Assembly (NCBI GenBank): GCA_964386325.1
Contig: CAYLQY010000007.1
Location: 62,001-126,000 of the forward strand
DNA length: 64,000 nt
Source of the DNA: Anaerorhabdus sp964386325
GTDB lineage: Bacteria; Bacillota_I; Bacilli_A; Erysipelotrichales; Erysipelotrichaceae
Direction of reading: 5' to 3'
Part shown: positions 42,381 to 51,733 of the stretch, piece by piece
Numbering within the stretch: the first letter of the stretch is position 1
How the letters are laid out: the number at the start of each line of letters is the position of its first letter
Made by a program: the position numbers and the translations under genes
The notes under the pieces: generated by a model
Told to the model about the DNA's origin: nothing
Databases searched by the model: none
The model's input: only the letters and a program-made list of their open reading frames with translations

Positions 42381-42828
42381 CCAAGAAAAATATATGAAAT
42401 TAGCACTAAAGGAAGCGGAGAAGGCAAGGCAAAAAGATGAAGTTCCAGTAGGGGCGATAATCGTTAAAGACGGGGTAATTATCGCACGAGGATATAATCA
42501 GAGAAACTCAAAACAAAACTCTACAGCTCATGCTGAGCATATCGCAATTGAAAAGGCTTGTAAGAAACTAAAATCATGGCGACTAGAGGAATGTGAGTTA
42601 TATGTGACCCTTGAACCTTGTCCAATGTGTGCGGGTGCAATTATTCAATCAAGAATACCACAAGTATACTTTGGGGCATATGATCCAAAAGGTGGATGCT
42701 TTGGCAGTTGTATAAATTTTAATGATATAAAGGGGTTTAACCACTATCCGAAGGTTGAAGGTGGAATTTTAGAAGAAGAATGTTCACAACTGCTCACATC
42801 ATTTTTTAGAGAAAAACGCAAGAAGTAA
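42364..42828 (+). CDS. tadA: tRNA adenosine(34) deaminase
   Basis: 154 residues with the zinc deaminase motifs AHAEHIAIEKA and EPCPMCAGAI. It makes inosine at the wobble base of tRNA-Arg. Placed between nudix and dnaX as in Bacillus, where tadA (yaaJ) precedes dnaX. Confidence 0.94.
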   Translation: MKKLSNQEKYMKLALKEAEKARQKDEVPVGAIIVKDGVIIARGYNQRNSKQNSTAHAEHIAIEKACKKLKSWRLEECELYVTLEPCPMCAGAIIQSRIPQVYFGAYDPKGGCFGSCINFNDIKGFNHYPKVEGGILEEECSQLLTSFFREKRKK

Positions 42829-42848
42829 AGCTATTTTACTTCTTTTAT
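42820..42848 (+). terminator. Terminator after tadA
   Basis: AAGAAGTAAA pairs with TTTACTTCTT around GCTA(T); then T-rich. Confidence 0.75.
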
Positions 42849-42919
42849 TATGACTGTAAATGTGAGGGAGATTTTGTTATAATAACAATGGACGTATCAA
42901 ATGAAGGAGGAAGGCAAGA

Positions 42920-44680
42920 ATGGGTTATAAAGCGTTATATCGGACATACCGCCCAACTTCTTTTGAAGAAGTCGTTGGTCAAAAACATATTGTCACAACA
43001 TTGATGAATGCTGTGAAACAAAATAAGATGGCACATGCTTATTTATTATGTGGACCAAGAGGAACAGGAAAAACAACAGTCGCAAGGTTGCTTGCCAAAG
43101 CTGTAAACTGTGAACATACAGAATCTGCACCATGTAACAATTGTGATAATTGTAAATCAAGTGATTTAGGAACTCACCAAGACATTGTAGAAATCGATGC
43201 TGCTAGTAGTAGTGGGGTTGATCAAATAAGAGACTTAATTGAAAAAGTAAAATACTCACCAATTCAAGGTCGTTTTAAAGTCTATATTATCGATGAAGTT
43301 CACATGTTATCGCAAGGGGCATTCAATGCATTATTAAAAACATTGGAAGAACCACCTGCACATGTTATTTTCGTTCTAGCAACGACAGAACCATATAAAG
43401 TATTACCAACAATTATTTCTCGTTGTCAGCGCTATGATTTTAGTAAGGTTTCACAAGAAGAAATTGTAAATCGATTAAAGTATGTTGCTGATTTAGAAAA
43501 GATAAATATTGAAGATGAAGCACTACGACTTGTTGCCATTTTATCAGATGGTGGTATGCGTGATGCGTTAAGTATTTTTGATCAATGTATTGCATATGCA
43601 CAAAATGAAATCACCGTAGAAGATGTAAATGATATTTATGGTATTACAACAATTCAAGAAAAAATTTCAATGATTGAAGATGTATTTTCTAAGAATGCAA
43701 AATCATTACTCAATGTGATTCAAACATTAAGTGAAAAAGGAATAGACATTCGAAGACTTACAAACGATCTTATCGAAATTTTAAAGGAAGCAGTAATTTA
43801 TTCATACACAAAAGATAGTGGCTTACTTCATAATTTAAATGTGAATGAAGTTGAAAAAATATTAGAAAATAAAAATTCAAGAATATTATTAAGGATGGTT
43901 GATATTTTAATGGAAGCAACTGTCTCTTATAAAAGTGCAACAAATGTATCTTCTTATTTTGAAGTTGCAGTATTAAAGATGATGGCTATTGTTGATGAAA
44001 AAGAACAAGTTCAAATCATTCAAAAACAAGAAGTTAAGGAAGTGGTTATTCCAACTATTGTTCCAACAAGTACACCTTCACCAAAAACACCAGAGGTTGT
44101 GATAGATGAAGAGTTAGTTCAAGATGAACCTATTGAAATTACACAAACAGTTCAAGAAGAAGTTGTAGAAAAACCAAAGAAAGAAAAAAATGAACCAGAT
44201 CAAATTCTTTCAACTGAATTCATTTTAAGTTTATTAGTTTCGGCAAATAAAGAAACAAAAGAAAATGATAAAAATAGTTGGAGTCAATTAGAAAATAAAT
44301 CACGAGATTTAAGTTGTGCTAAATGTGCAACGATTCTTAAATCAACAATGATTGTTGCAAGTGGTGAAGACTTCGTAGTTGTTACAAGTGATACAACTGC
44401 AGAGGCAAATCAAATTAATGATTTACAATTAAATCAAGAATTACATTTCTTCATTAAGGAACAACTAGAATTAGATAAAATGATTTATGCAGTTGGTAAA
44501 GAAAACTTTATTGAAATTACACAAGAATTCAAAGAGCGAATGAGTAGAAATGAATTACCACCATCTGCCCAAATTACTAAATATAAAAAAGTTGTGACGA
44601 AAGAAAAAAAGAAAACTACGGAAGAAAAATTAATTGATTTATTTGGACAAGAAAATATAGATATTATTGAGGAGGAATAA
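42920..44680 (+). CDS. dnaX: DNA polymerase III subunits gamma/tau
   Basis: 586 residues. Clamp-loader ATPase with Walker A LCGPRGTGKTTVARLLA, zinc module CEHTESAPCNNCDNC, Walker B VYIIDEVHMLSQGAFNALLKTLEEPP and sensor SRCQRYDF. A Pro/Thr/Glu-rich linker (near residue 390-420) joins to the tau tail. Own promoter with TGT TATAAT (42878-42883). Heads dnaX-ybaB-recR. Confidence 0.97.
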   Translation: MGYKALYRTYRPTSFEEVVGQKHIVTTLMNAVKQNKMAHAYLLCGPRGTGKTTVARLLAKAVNCEHTESAPCNNCDNCKSSDLGTHQDIVEIDAASSSGVDQIRDLIEKVKYSPIQGRFKVYIIDEVHMLSQGAFNALLKTLEEPPAHVIFVLATTEPYKVLPTIISRCQRYDFSKVSQEEIVNRLKYVADLEKINIEDEALRLVAILSDGGMRDALSIFDQCIAYAQNEITVEDVNDIYGITTIQEKISMIEDVFSKNAKSLLNVIQTLSEKGIDIRRLTNDLIEILKEAVIYSYTKDSGLLHNLNVNEVEKILENKNSRILLRMVDILMEATVSYKSATNVSSYFEVAVLKMMAIVDEKEQVQIIQKQEVKEVVIPTIVPTSTPSPKTPEVVIDEELVQDEPIEITQTVQEEVVEKPKKEKNEPDQILSTEFILSLLVSANKETKENDKNSWSQLENKSRDLSCAKCATILKSTMIVASGEDFVVVTSDTTAEANQINDLQLNQELHFFIKEQLELDKMIYAVGKENFIEITQEFKERMSRNELPPSAQITKYKKVVTKEKKKTTEEKLIDLFGQENIDIIEEE

Positions 44681-44683
44681 AAA

Positions 44684-44992
44684 ATGGATTTACAAAACTT
44701 ACTTAAACAAGCACAAAAAATGCAAAGCAATATTCAAAAGGTTGAAAGTGAATTAGCTGAAACTGAATACACAGGTAGTGCTGGTGGAGATGGAGTAACA
44801 GTTACTATAAAAGGTGATTACAAAATATCACAAATTTCTATTCAAGATGATTTGTTAGAAAAAGATAACAAAGATATGTTAGAAGATTTAATTATGGTTG
44901 CGGTTAATCAAGCTGTAGAAACTGCAAGCAACGATCGTGAAGAAAAAATGGGAGTATTAACTGCTGGTGTTAAGATGCCAGGAATGTTCTAA
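44684..44992 (+). CDS. ybaB: Nucleoid-associated protein YbaB/EbfC
   Basis: 102 residues: MDLQNLLKQAQKMQSNIQKVESELAETEYTG with the family glycine-rich turn, then VTVTIKGDYKI and LEDLIMVAVNQAV. It is 3 bp after dnaX and 2 bp before recR, the usual order. Confidence 0.95.
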   Translation: MDLQNLLKQAQKMQSNIQKVESELAETEYTGSAGGDGVTVTIKGDYKISQISIQDDLLEKDNKDMLEDLIMVAVNQAVETASNDREEKMGVLTAGVKMPGMF

Positions 44993-44994
44993 TT

Positions 44995-45594
44995 ATGTAT
45001 CCAAAAAGTTTAGAAAATTTAATTGAAAACTTTAAGATGCTTCCAGGAGTTGGTGCAAAGACAGCTGAGCGTTATGCATTACTCATGCTTGAAAAAAATG
45101 AAAATGAAATTCAAGAGTTTGCGCAAAATTTAATTGATTGTAAAACTAAAATTAAGACATGTGAAATTTGTGGGAATATAGCTGAAGAAGAACACTGTAG
45201 TATATGTGAAGATTCAACTAGAAACACTAAAATTATTTGTGTAGTGCAATCTGCAAAAGATATTATTGCGATGGAAAAAACAAGAGAGTTTCGTGGTGTT
45301 TATCATGTGCTAAATGGCGTGATTTCACCAAGAAAAGGTATCCTTCCAGAAGACTTAACAATTTCAAAATTAATTGATCGTTTGGATCAAGGAGTAGAAG
45401 AAGTTATCATCGCAACAAATCTAACACTTGAAGGAGAAACAACAGCACTTTATTTAGCGAAACTATTAGAAGATAGAAATATATACACAACCCGAATTGC
45501 CCATGGATTACCTATGGGTGGACATTTGGATTATGCCGATGAATTAACGTTGATTAAAGCTTTAGAGGGCAGAAAATCAATGAAAAACGATTAA
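44995..45594 (+). CDS. recR: Recombination protein RecR
   Basis: 199 residues. HhH region (FKMLPGVGAKTAERYAL), zinc finger CEICGNIAEEEHCSIC, and Toprim (IICVVQSAKDIIAMEKTREFRGVYHVLNGVISP). Works with RecF and RecO on gaps. Last gene of the dnaX run. Confidence 0.97.
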   Translation: MYPKSLENLIENFKMLPGVGAKTAERYALLMLEKNENEIQEFAQNLIDCKTKIKTCEICGNIAEEEHCSICEDSTRNTKIICVVQSAKDIIAMEKTREFRGVYHVLNGVISPRKGILPEDLTISKLIDRLDQGVEEVIIATNLTLEGETTALYLAKLLEDRNIYTTRIAHGLPMGGHLDYADELTLIKALEGRKSMKND

Positions 45595-45611
45595 TTGTTG
45601 GAGGGAAAAGG

Positions 45612-47279
45612 ATGAAAACAGATTTACAAATTGCACAAGAGAATCAAATGGTGAAGATTGATGAAATCGTAACTAAAGCAGGCATCAATCCAAATTATGT
45701 AGAACATTATGGATGGTCAAAAGCTAAGATTGATTTAGCGATTCTCGATGAATTACAAACAAAAGAAGATGGGAAATTAGTACTAGTTACAGCTATTAAT
45801 CCAACCAAAGCTGGCGAAGGAAAATCAACAACAACAGTAGGTTTAGTTGATGGACTTGCGAAGATTGGAAAAAATGTTATGGGTTGTTTGCGCGAACCAT
45901 CACTTGGTCCAGTATTTGGGTTAAAGGGTGGAGCAACAGGTGGTGGTTATGCTCAAGTTGTTCCAATGGAAGATATTAACTTACACTTCACTGGTGATAT
46001 GCATGCAATCACAACCGCAAATAATTTAGTTGCAGCAGTTTTAGATAATTCAATCTACCAAGGTAATGAATTAAATATTGATCCTGCAAAAGTTATTTGG
46101 AAACGTTGTCTTGATATGAATGATCGTACTTTACGTGACATTACAATTGCGCAAGGTAAGCCAACTAATGGTGTTGAAAGAAAAGATAGTTTCTGCATTA
46201 CTGTGGCAACTGAAGTCATGGCAATTCTTTGTTTATCAAAAGACTTAAAAGACTTTGAAGAACGAATAAATCGTTGTGTTGTTGCGTATACGGTGGATAA
46301 TGAACCAGTAACCATTCAAGATTTAAAAGTTGCGGGTGCATTATCAGTGATTATGAAAGATGCAATCAAACCAAATCTTGTTCAAACATTAGAAAAAACA
46401 CCAGTGTTAATTCATGGTGGGCCATTCGCAAATATAGCCCATGGATGTAACTCTGTTATCGCTACAAAAATGGCATTAAAACTTTCTGACTATGTAATTA
46501 CAGAAGCAGGTTTTGGTGCGGATTTAGGAGCCGAAAAATTTCTTGATATTAAATGTCGACTTGCAAATTTAAAACCAAGTGCGATTGTTGTAGTTGCGAC
46601 AATTCGTGCGTTAAAAATGCATGGCGGTGTAGATAGTGAAAATCTAGGAAATGAAAATGTTGAAGCACTTTTAAAAGGTGTAGAAAATTTAGAAAAACAT
46701 ATTGAATCAGTACAACAATTTGGTGTGCCAATGATTGTTGCAGTTAATAAATTTGCAAAGGATACAGATGCTGAAGTTGAAGCGCTAATTAGATGGTGTG
46801 AAGAAAAAAATGTTCCTGTATCTTTATCGGATGCTTGGGCAAAAGGTGGAGAAGGAACAATAGACTTAGCTGAAAAAGTTGTAGAGCTTTGTTCAAAAGA
46901 ATCTAAGTTCTCACCGATCTATGATATTAATGATTCAATTGAAAATAAAGTAAGAATAATTACACAAAAAATCTATGGTGGAAACGATGTTGTGTTTAGT
47001 GATGAAGCTAAAGCACAAATTGAGATGATGAAAAAATATGGATGGGATAAACTTCCTATCTGTATGGCTAAGACACCAATGTCGCTTACTGATGATCCAA
47101 AAATTCAAGGAAGACCACATGACTTTGATATTCATGTAACAGAATTAAAAGTATCGGCAGGTGCTGGATTTGTTGTTGTATACACAGGAAATATTATGAC
47201 TATGCCAGGGCTTCCAAAAGTACCAGCGGCACTTGGAATGGGTATAGATGAACACGGAGAAAGTTACGGAATATTCTAG
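45612..47279 (+). CDS. fhs: Formate-tetrahydrofolate ligase
   Basis: 555 residues with P-loop-like ITAINPTKAGEGKSTTTVGL, GGGYAQVVPMEDINLHFTGD, and DNSIYQGNELNIDP. It makes 10-formyl-THF from formate, ATP and THF. GGAGGG ribosome site. It follows recR by 17 bp and could be transcribed with it. Confidence 0.97.
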   Translation: MKTDLQIAQENQMVKIDEIVTKAGINPNYVEHYGWSKAKIDLAILDELQTKEDGKLVLVTAINPTKAGEGKSTTTVGLVDGLAKIGKNVMGCLREPSLGPVFGLKGGATGGGYAQVVPMEDINLHFTGDMHAITTANNLVAAVLDNSIYQGNELNIDPAKVIWKRCLDMNDRTLRDITIAQGKPTNGVERKDSFCITVATEVMAILCLSKDLKDFEERINRCVVAYTVDNEPVTIQDLKVAGALSVIMKDAIKPNLVQTLEKTPVLIHGGPFANIAHGCNSVIATKMALKLSDYVITEAGFGADLGAEKFLDIKCRLANLKPSAIVVVATIRALKMHGGVDSENLGNENVEALLKGVENLEKHIESVQQFGVPMIVAVNKFAKDTDAEVEALIRWCEEKNVPVSLSDAWAKGGEGTIDLAEKVVELCSKESKFSPIYDINDSIENKVRIITQKIYGGNDVVFSDEAKAQIEMMKKYGWDKLPICMAKTPMSLTDDPKIQGRPHDFDIHVTELKVSAGAGFVVVYTGNIMTMPGLPKVPAALGMGIDEHGESYGIF

Positions 47280-47298
47280 AGAAAAAAGGAGATAAGTC

Positions 47299-48222
47299 AT
47301 GTCATCAATTGCGTATGTTACAGATAAACATATGATTGAATTTCATCGTCTTAATGGAAACCAAACGATGAATTTTTGGCGTCCAAGTTCTCAAAAGAAA
47401 TTCGTAGATTTTTTCGAAGGAGATTTACTCTTCTTTCTAGCTAAGGGTAGTGAGCGTGGAAGAAAGAGAGAAAAAGGAATTGTTGGTTATGGCAAATTCA
47501 AGAAATCATATACATGTTCATTCAAACAAATGTGGAAAGAATATGGAACTTTGAATGGGTTTGCAACACAAGATGAATTGTATGATGCAATCATAAAAGT
47601 GTCGAAAGATAAAAAGATGCCAAAGCAAATGAATTGTCTTTTTCTTGAAGAAGTAGTTTTCTTTCAATCACCAATTTATTTAAGTGAAGTTGGTGTGCAA
47701 ATTTCAAATAAGATTGAAAGTTTTATTTACCTTGATAAAGAAGATCCACAAGCCACATCAAAACTTTTGAATAAAGCAAAAGAGAGTGGTATTGATATGT
47801 GGATGGCAGCATTAAACAATACCAGTGAAAATGAAGAAACATTAGAAGAAGATGAAATTAAACATCAATTCTCATTAGTTTATCAAAAAATAAATGATGA
47901 TTTTTATACGGATACAGAACTTAAGAAAGCTAAGAAATTAGCGAAAACAAAATGTGAGAATTCATCTTTTGAATATATCAAGGGAAGTAAAACAGACTGT
48001 ATTCAATATAAAGAAAATAGTATTACAATCGCAATACCATTTATTTACAAACCCAAAGAGTTGAATCGTAAGTTACAATTTTTATTGGGTCGTATAGTAA
48101 GTTATCAAATGCGTATTAAAACGATGAGTGATTATAATTTTAATCTTCACTTTGAAATATTAAGTGAACAAGATTTACCAGTGGATGCTGTTGAATTAAT
48201 TGAAGCAATAAATAAAAAATAA
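47299..48222 (+). CDS. EVE/PUA-like protein of unknown function
   Basis: 307 residues. Residues about 1-130 (MNFWRPSSQKKFVDFFEGDLLFFLAKG, KREKGIVGYGKFKKS, LFLEEVVFF) have the look of an EVE or PUA-like small-beta domain, a fold that reads modified bases or RNA. The remaining part is helical and lysine-rich (KAKKLAKTKCENSS), ending in a beta segment with RIVSYQMRIKTMSDYNFNLHFEIL. I do not recognise the whole protein. It follows fhs by 19 bp and ends at a terminator, so it may share that transcript. Confidence 0.6.
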   Translation: MSSIAYVTDKHMIEFHRLNGNQTMNFWRPSSQKKFVDFFEGDLLFFLAKGSERGRKREKGIVGYGKFKKSYTCSFKQMWKEYGTLNGFATQDELYDAIIKVSKDKKMPKQMNCLFLEEVVFFQSPIYLSEVGVQISNKIESFIYLDKEDPQATSKLLNKAKESGIDMWMAALNNTSENEETLEEDEIKHQFSLVYQKINDDFYTDTELKKAKKLAKTKCENSSFEYIKGSKTDCIQYKENSITIAIPFIYKPKELNRKLQFLLGRIVSYQMRIKTMSDYNFNLHFEILSEQDLPVDAVELIEAINKK

Positions 48223-48225
48223 AAG

Positions 48226-48258
48226 AATCAGAGATTGACTTAAAATCTCTGATTTTTT
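48226..48258 (+). terminator. Terminator after the EVE-like gene
   Basis: AATCAGAGATT (48226-48236) pairs with AATCTCTGATT (48244-48254), then T6. Confidence 0.85.
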
Positions 48259-48362
48259 ATGTGAATATATGAAAATAGAAATCTCATTCAAGTTAAGAAA
48301 CTCACAAAGAAAGTGGAGATAAAATATGATATGATTAAAGCGATTTAGAAAGGTAGGAAATT

Positions 48363-50246
48363 ATGAATACTGCCAAAAAATTTGATATCATCGTAGTTGG
48401 TGCTGGACATGCCGGTGTAGAGGCAGCGCTTGTATCAGCTCGTTGTAATAAGAAAACTGCATTAGTTACACTAAGTAGTGAGAACATCGCTAAGATGCCT
48501 TGCAATCCTTCTGTAGGAGGACCTGCAAAAGGGATTGTAGTTAGAGAAATAGATGCTCTTGGTGGACAAATGGGGATCACTGCAGATAAAACTGCTCTCC
48601 AATTTAAAATGCTAAATACTACTAAAGGACCAGGTGTACAGTCACTAAGAGTTCAATCGGATAAAGTAGAATATTCAAAAATGATGCAAACGATTTGTCT
48701 TGAACAAGAAAACTTAACTGTGATTGAAAACCAAGTCAAATGTTGTAATTTTGATAATAATAAAGTAACAGGAATTACGATGATGGATGGTGAAATAATA
48801 ACTAGTGAAATCGTAATATTAACAACTGGAACATACATGTCAAGCTTAGTCATGGTATCAAGTACGGTTACTGAAAGTGGACCAGACTCTGAACCAACAA
48901 CACATAACTTATCCCAATCATTACGCGATGCAGGATTAGAAACATTCCGTCTAAAAACAGGAACACCACCGCGTGTACTTACCAATACAATCGACTTTTC
49001 AAAAGCTGAGATTCAACCAGGAACGGATGCCTTTGTTGCCTTTAGTACAACAACAAAAGAAATACTACCATTTAATGAACAAGTAGTTTGTTACCTAACC
49101 TATACAGCTCCTGAAACACATCAATTAATTCATGATAATTTAAGTAAATCAAGTATGTACTCCGGAGTGGTAAAAGGAGTTGGACCACGTTACTGTCCTT
49201 CTATCGAAGATAAATTAGTACGTTTCTCTGATAAAGAAAGACATCAATTATTCTTAGAACCTGAATCACGTTCTTTGGATACAACATATGTGCAAGGATT
49301 CTCAACATCTTTACCTTATGATATTCAAGAAAAAATGGTTCATTCTTTACCAGGATTAGAAAATGCTGTGATTGATAAATATGCCTACGCTATTGAATAT
49401 GATGCGGTAGATCCTCTGCAATTAAAGCCATCATTAGAAACAATGAAGATTGAAAACTTATTTACTGCAGGACAAATTAATGGAACATCAGGATACGAGG
49501 AAGCAGCTGGTCAAGGACTCATTGCAGGAATCAACGCTGTTTTAAAACTAGATAAAAAAGAAGCCCTCGTCTTAGGTCGTGATGAAGCATATATTGGCGT
49601 TATGATTGATGACTTAGTAACAAAAGGCACAAAAGAACCTTATCGTTTATTAACATCACGAGCTGAATTCAGACTGCTTTTACGCCATGATAATGCTGAT
49701 CAAAGACTAATGAGAAAAGGCTATGAAATTGGCACAATTTCTGAAGAACGCTATGCTGAATTCGTAGATAAAATGAGTCATATTCAAAAGGTGAAAGAGC
49801 AATTGTTAGAAGTTCGTTTTACTCCTAAAGATGAAATTAATAGCTATTTGAACGAATTGGGATATGAGCGATTAACAGAAGGAATAACTGGTTATGATTT
49901 ACTAAAACGACCAAATGTTGAATGTCGAATTTTACTACAAGCATTGGGTATTGAAGAAAGTGATGAAGTTGCGAAACAAGTTGAGATAGAAGTCAAATAT
50001 GAGGGATATATCAATAAAGCTAAGAAAGAAGCAACTCGTCTCAATCAAATGGAAAAGGTTTTCTTACCAGAAGAGTTAAACTACTTAGAAATAGATAATC
50101 TTTCATTAGAAGGTAAACAAAAACTAGATAAAATACGTCCTCGAACAATGGGACAAGCATCAAGAATATCTGGAGTTAACCCTGCAGATATTGCGGTACT
50201 CGCAATTACTTTAGAACAAAGAAGAAGGAAAAAAGGAGCGGAATAA
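48363..50246 (+). CDS. mnmG: tRNA U34 carboxymethylaminomethyl modification enzyme MnmG
   Basis: 627 residues. FAD site IIVVGAGHAGVEAALVSAR, CNPSVGGPAKGIVVREIDALGGQMG, GTYMSSLVM, TGTPPRVL, AGQINGTSGYEEAAGQGLIAGINA, and the C-terminal GINPADIAVL-type MnmE-binding end (SGVNPADIAVLAITLEQ). MnmE is not in the window. It overlaps the next gene by 1 bp. Confidence 0.97.
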   Translation: MNTAKKFDIIVVGAGHAGVEAALVSARCNKKTALVTLSSENIAKMPCNPSVGGPAKGIVVREIDALGGQMGITADKTALQFKMLNTTKGPGVQSLRVQSDKVEYSKMMQTICLEQENLTVIENQVKCCNFDNNKVTGITMMDGEIITSEIVILTTGTYMSSLVMVSSTVTESGPDSEPTTHNLSQSLRDAGLETFRLKTGTPPRVLTNTIDFSKAEIQPGTDAFVAFSTTTKEILPFNEQVVCYLTYTAPETHQLIHDNLSKSSMYSGVVKGVGPRYCPSIEDKLVRFSDKERHQLFLEPESRSLDTTYVQGFSTSLPYDIQEKMVHSLPGLENAVIDKYAYAIEYDAVDPLQLKPSLETMKIENLFTAGQINGTSGYEEAAGQGLIAGINAVLKLDKKEALVLGRDEAYIGVMIDDLVTKGTKEPYRLLTSRAEFRLLLRHDNADQRLMRKGYEIGTISEERYAEFVDKMSHIQKVKEQLLEVRFTPKDEINSYLNELGYERLTEGITGYDLLKRPNVECRILLQALGIEESDEVAKQVEIEVKYEGYINKAKKEATRLNQMEKVFLPEELNYLEIDNLSLEGKQKLDKIRPRTMGQASRISGVNPADIAVLAITLEQRRRKKGAE

Positions 50247-50878
50247 TGAACATTAACGAAGTGATTAACAATGTCGAAATATTTGGAATTGAAAGTGCTG
50301 TTCGAGGTAGTAAGTACCCTATGGCAACCGACACAAATGCTGTAACAGGAGAAGTTACACCTACAACTTATAAACTTGCGACAAGTCGTGTAGGGGAAGG
50401 ACATGATAATTTCCTTAATGGAATTATTGTACAATTTGACTTAACATTCACAAACAAAGTATGGGTTGAATTAGAACGTTATCATTTTATTGATTTTATT
50501 AGTAGCCAATCTACAATGCACCGTATCTGTCGATTTGATATGGATAATGCGTTCATTGAATATGTTGATCCACGTATGATTGAAATCATGAAAGAAAAAA
50601 CAAAAGCCTACAATGAGTTACAAGAAGAAATCAAACGCCTTCAAGCAGAAGGAGCAGATGTTAAAGAACTTAATGAAAAAGCAAAGAAAATGTATTTGGA
50701 AGTTCTCTATTCTAATCCAGCAGGATTTAAGATTACGGCACGTATGACAACAAATTATCGTCAATTAAAGACGATTTATCTACAAAGAAGAACACATCGA
50801 CTTCCTGAATGGCATGCGTTTTGTGATTGGGTTGAAACATTGCCTTATAGTGAATTCATCCTACCAAAAAAAGATTAA
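50246..50878 (+). CDS. Phage-type hypothetical protein, possible ThyX relative
   Basis: 210 residues, starting at the last base of the mnmG stop. It resembles conserved proteins of Gram-positive phages with the pattern SRVGEGHDNFLNGIIVQFDLTF, WVELERYHFIDFISSQSTMHRI and LQRRTHRLPEWHAFCDWVETLP. These layouts recall flavin-dependent thymidylate synthase (ThyX), with S-rich loop and H/R positions, but the RHR motif of true ThyX is not present. A charged helical insertion (AYNELQEEIKRLQAEGADVKEL) is in the middle. ThyX-like function is a guess. Confidence 0.55.
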   Translation: MNINEVINNVEIFGIESAVRGSKYPMATDTNAVTGEVTPTTYKLATSRVGEGHDNFLNGIIVQFDLTFTNKVWVELERYHFIDFISSQSTMHRICRFDMDNAFIEYVDPRMIEIMKEKTKAYNELQEEIKRLQAEGADVKELNEKAKKMYLEVLYSNPAGFKITARMTTNYRQLKTIYLQRRTHRLPEWHAFCDWVETLPYSEFILPKKD

Positions 50879-50884
50879 TATCAT

Positions 50885-50912
50885 AAACTGTCCTAACAAG
50901 ACAGTTTTAATT
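50885..50912 (+). terminator. Terminator after the ThyX-like gene
   Basis: AAACTGTC (50885-50892) pairs with GACAGTTT (50900-50907); mixed T tract. Confidence 0.65.
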
Positions 50913-50955
50913 TGGAAGCATAGAATGATAAAATAAGTTAAATGAAGGTGACAAG

Positions 50956-51582
50956 ATGAAAATTTTATATGGTACACATAATAAAGCAAAATTAAATGCA
51001 ATGCGTGATTGTTTAAAAGAACTTCCAGAAATAGAATTAATAGGCTTGGATGAGATACAATGCGCTCTTCCATCTATGGATGAAAATGGTTCAAACCCAT
51101 TAGAAAACGCAATTATTAAGGCAAAAGCATTTTATAATGAATTAAAAATGCCAGTTTTTTCTTGTGATTCCGGTTTGTTTCTTGAAGGTGTACAAGAAGA
51201 TTTACAACCAGGAACTCATGTTCGAAGAATTAATGGCAAAGAATGTAGTGATGAAGAAATGATTACATATTATAGTGATCTTGCATCAAGATATGAAGAT
51301 GGATTAATAGCTAGATATCAAAACGCAATATGCTTAATTATTGATGAAAGTCACAGTTATACAAGTATGGATAGCTCATTAAGTGGGGAATCATTTCGTA
51401 TTCTTTCAAAACCACATGAAAAAAGAGTAGAAGGATTCCCACTTGATACGATATCTGTTGATATTGAGACAAACACATATTTCTTTGATTTAGAAGATAG
51501 ATCAAAGGATAACCCAGCTATTAATGATGGTTTTAGAAATTTCTTTATCAAGGTTTTACAAGAAATTGGAGAAAATACATGA
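50956..51582 (+). CDS. RdgB/HAM1-family NTP pyrophosphatase
   Basis: 208 residues. MKILYGTHNKAKLNAM (N-terminal substrate Lys motif) and VFSCDSGLFLEGV (metal Asp) mark the ITPase/HAM1 family, which removes non-canonical dITP/XTP. Parts such as DSSLSGESFRIL and PLDTISVD differ from standard RdgB, so it may be a divergent branch. Its TGA stop overlaps the ATG of the truncated lipoprotein start at 51579. Confidence 0.8.
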   Translation: MKILYGTHNKAKLNAMRDCLKELPEIELIGLDEIQCALPSMDENGSNPLENAIIKAKAFYNELKMPVFSCDSGLFLEGVQEDLQPGTHVRRINGKECSDEEMITYYSDLASRYEDGLIARYQNAICLIIDESHSYTSMDSSLSGESFRILSKPHEKRVEGFPLDTISVDIETNTYFFDLEDRSKDNPAINDGFRNFFIKVLQEIGENT

Positions 51583-51641
51583 TTAAGAAAATATTGAAAT
51601 TAGTCATCTATTCAGTCTTACTCTTATTAGATAAGCGATAA
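51579..51641 (+). pseudogene. Decayed 5' end of the GHL10-type lipoprotein gene
   Basis: The 20-codon frame MIKKILKLVIYSVLLLLDKR overlaps the rdgB stop by ATGA. Its first 30 bases match the start of the gene at 53007 (MNKKILKLVICLVLLASC) almost exactly, then diverge and hit a stop. This suggests the lipoprotein gene once followed rdgB directly and was split when the ATPase gene came in. Confidence 0.7.
51584..51609 (+). repeat. 26-bp direct repeat, left copy
   Basis: Identical 26 bases occur here and at 53012-53037, 1428 bp apart, bracketing the DUF4143 ATPase gene. Confidence 0.85.
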
Positions 51642-51733
51642 TTATAGTTTGCAGGTTCACTAAAAAAAATGAATTGTCTTGATAGAAAGACAAAATAAGT
51701 ATAAAATTGTCTTATATACAGGACGGTGAGCAT

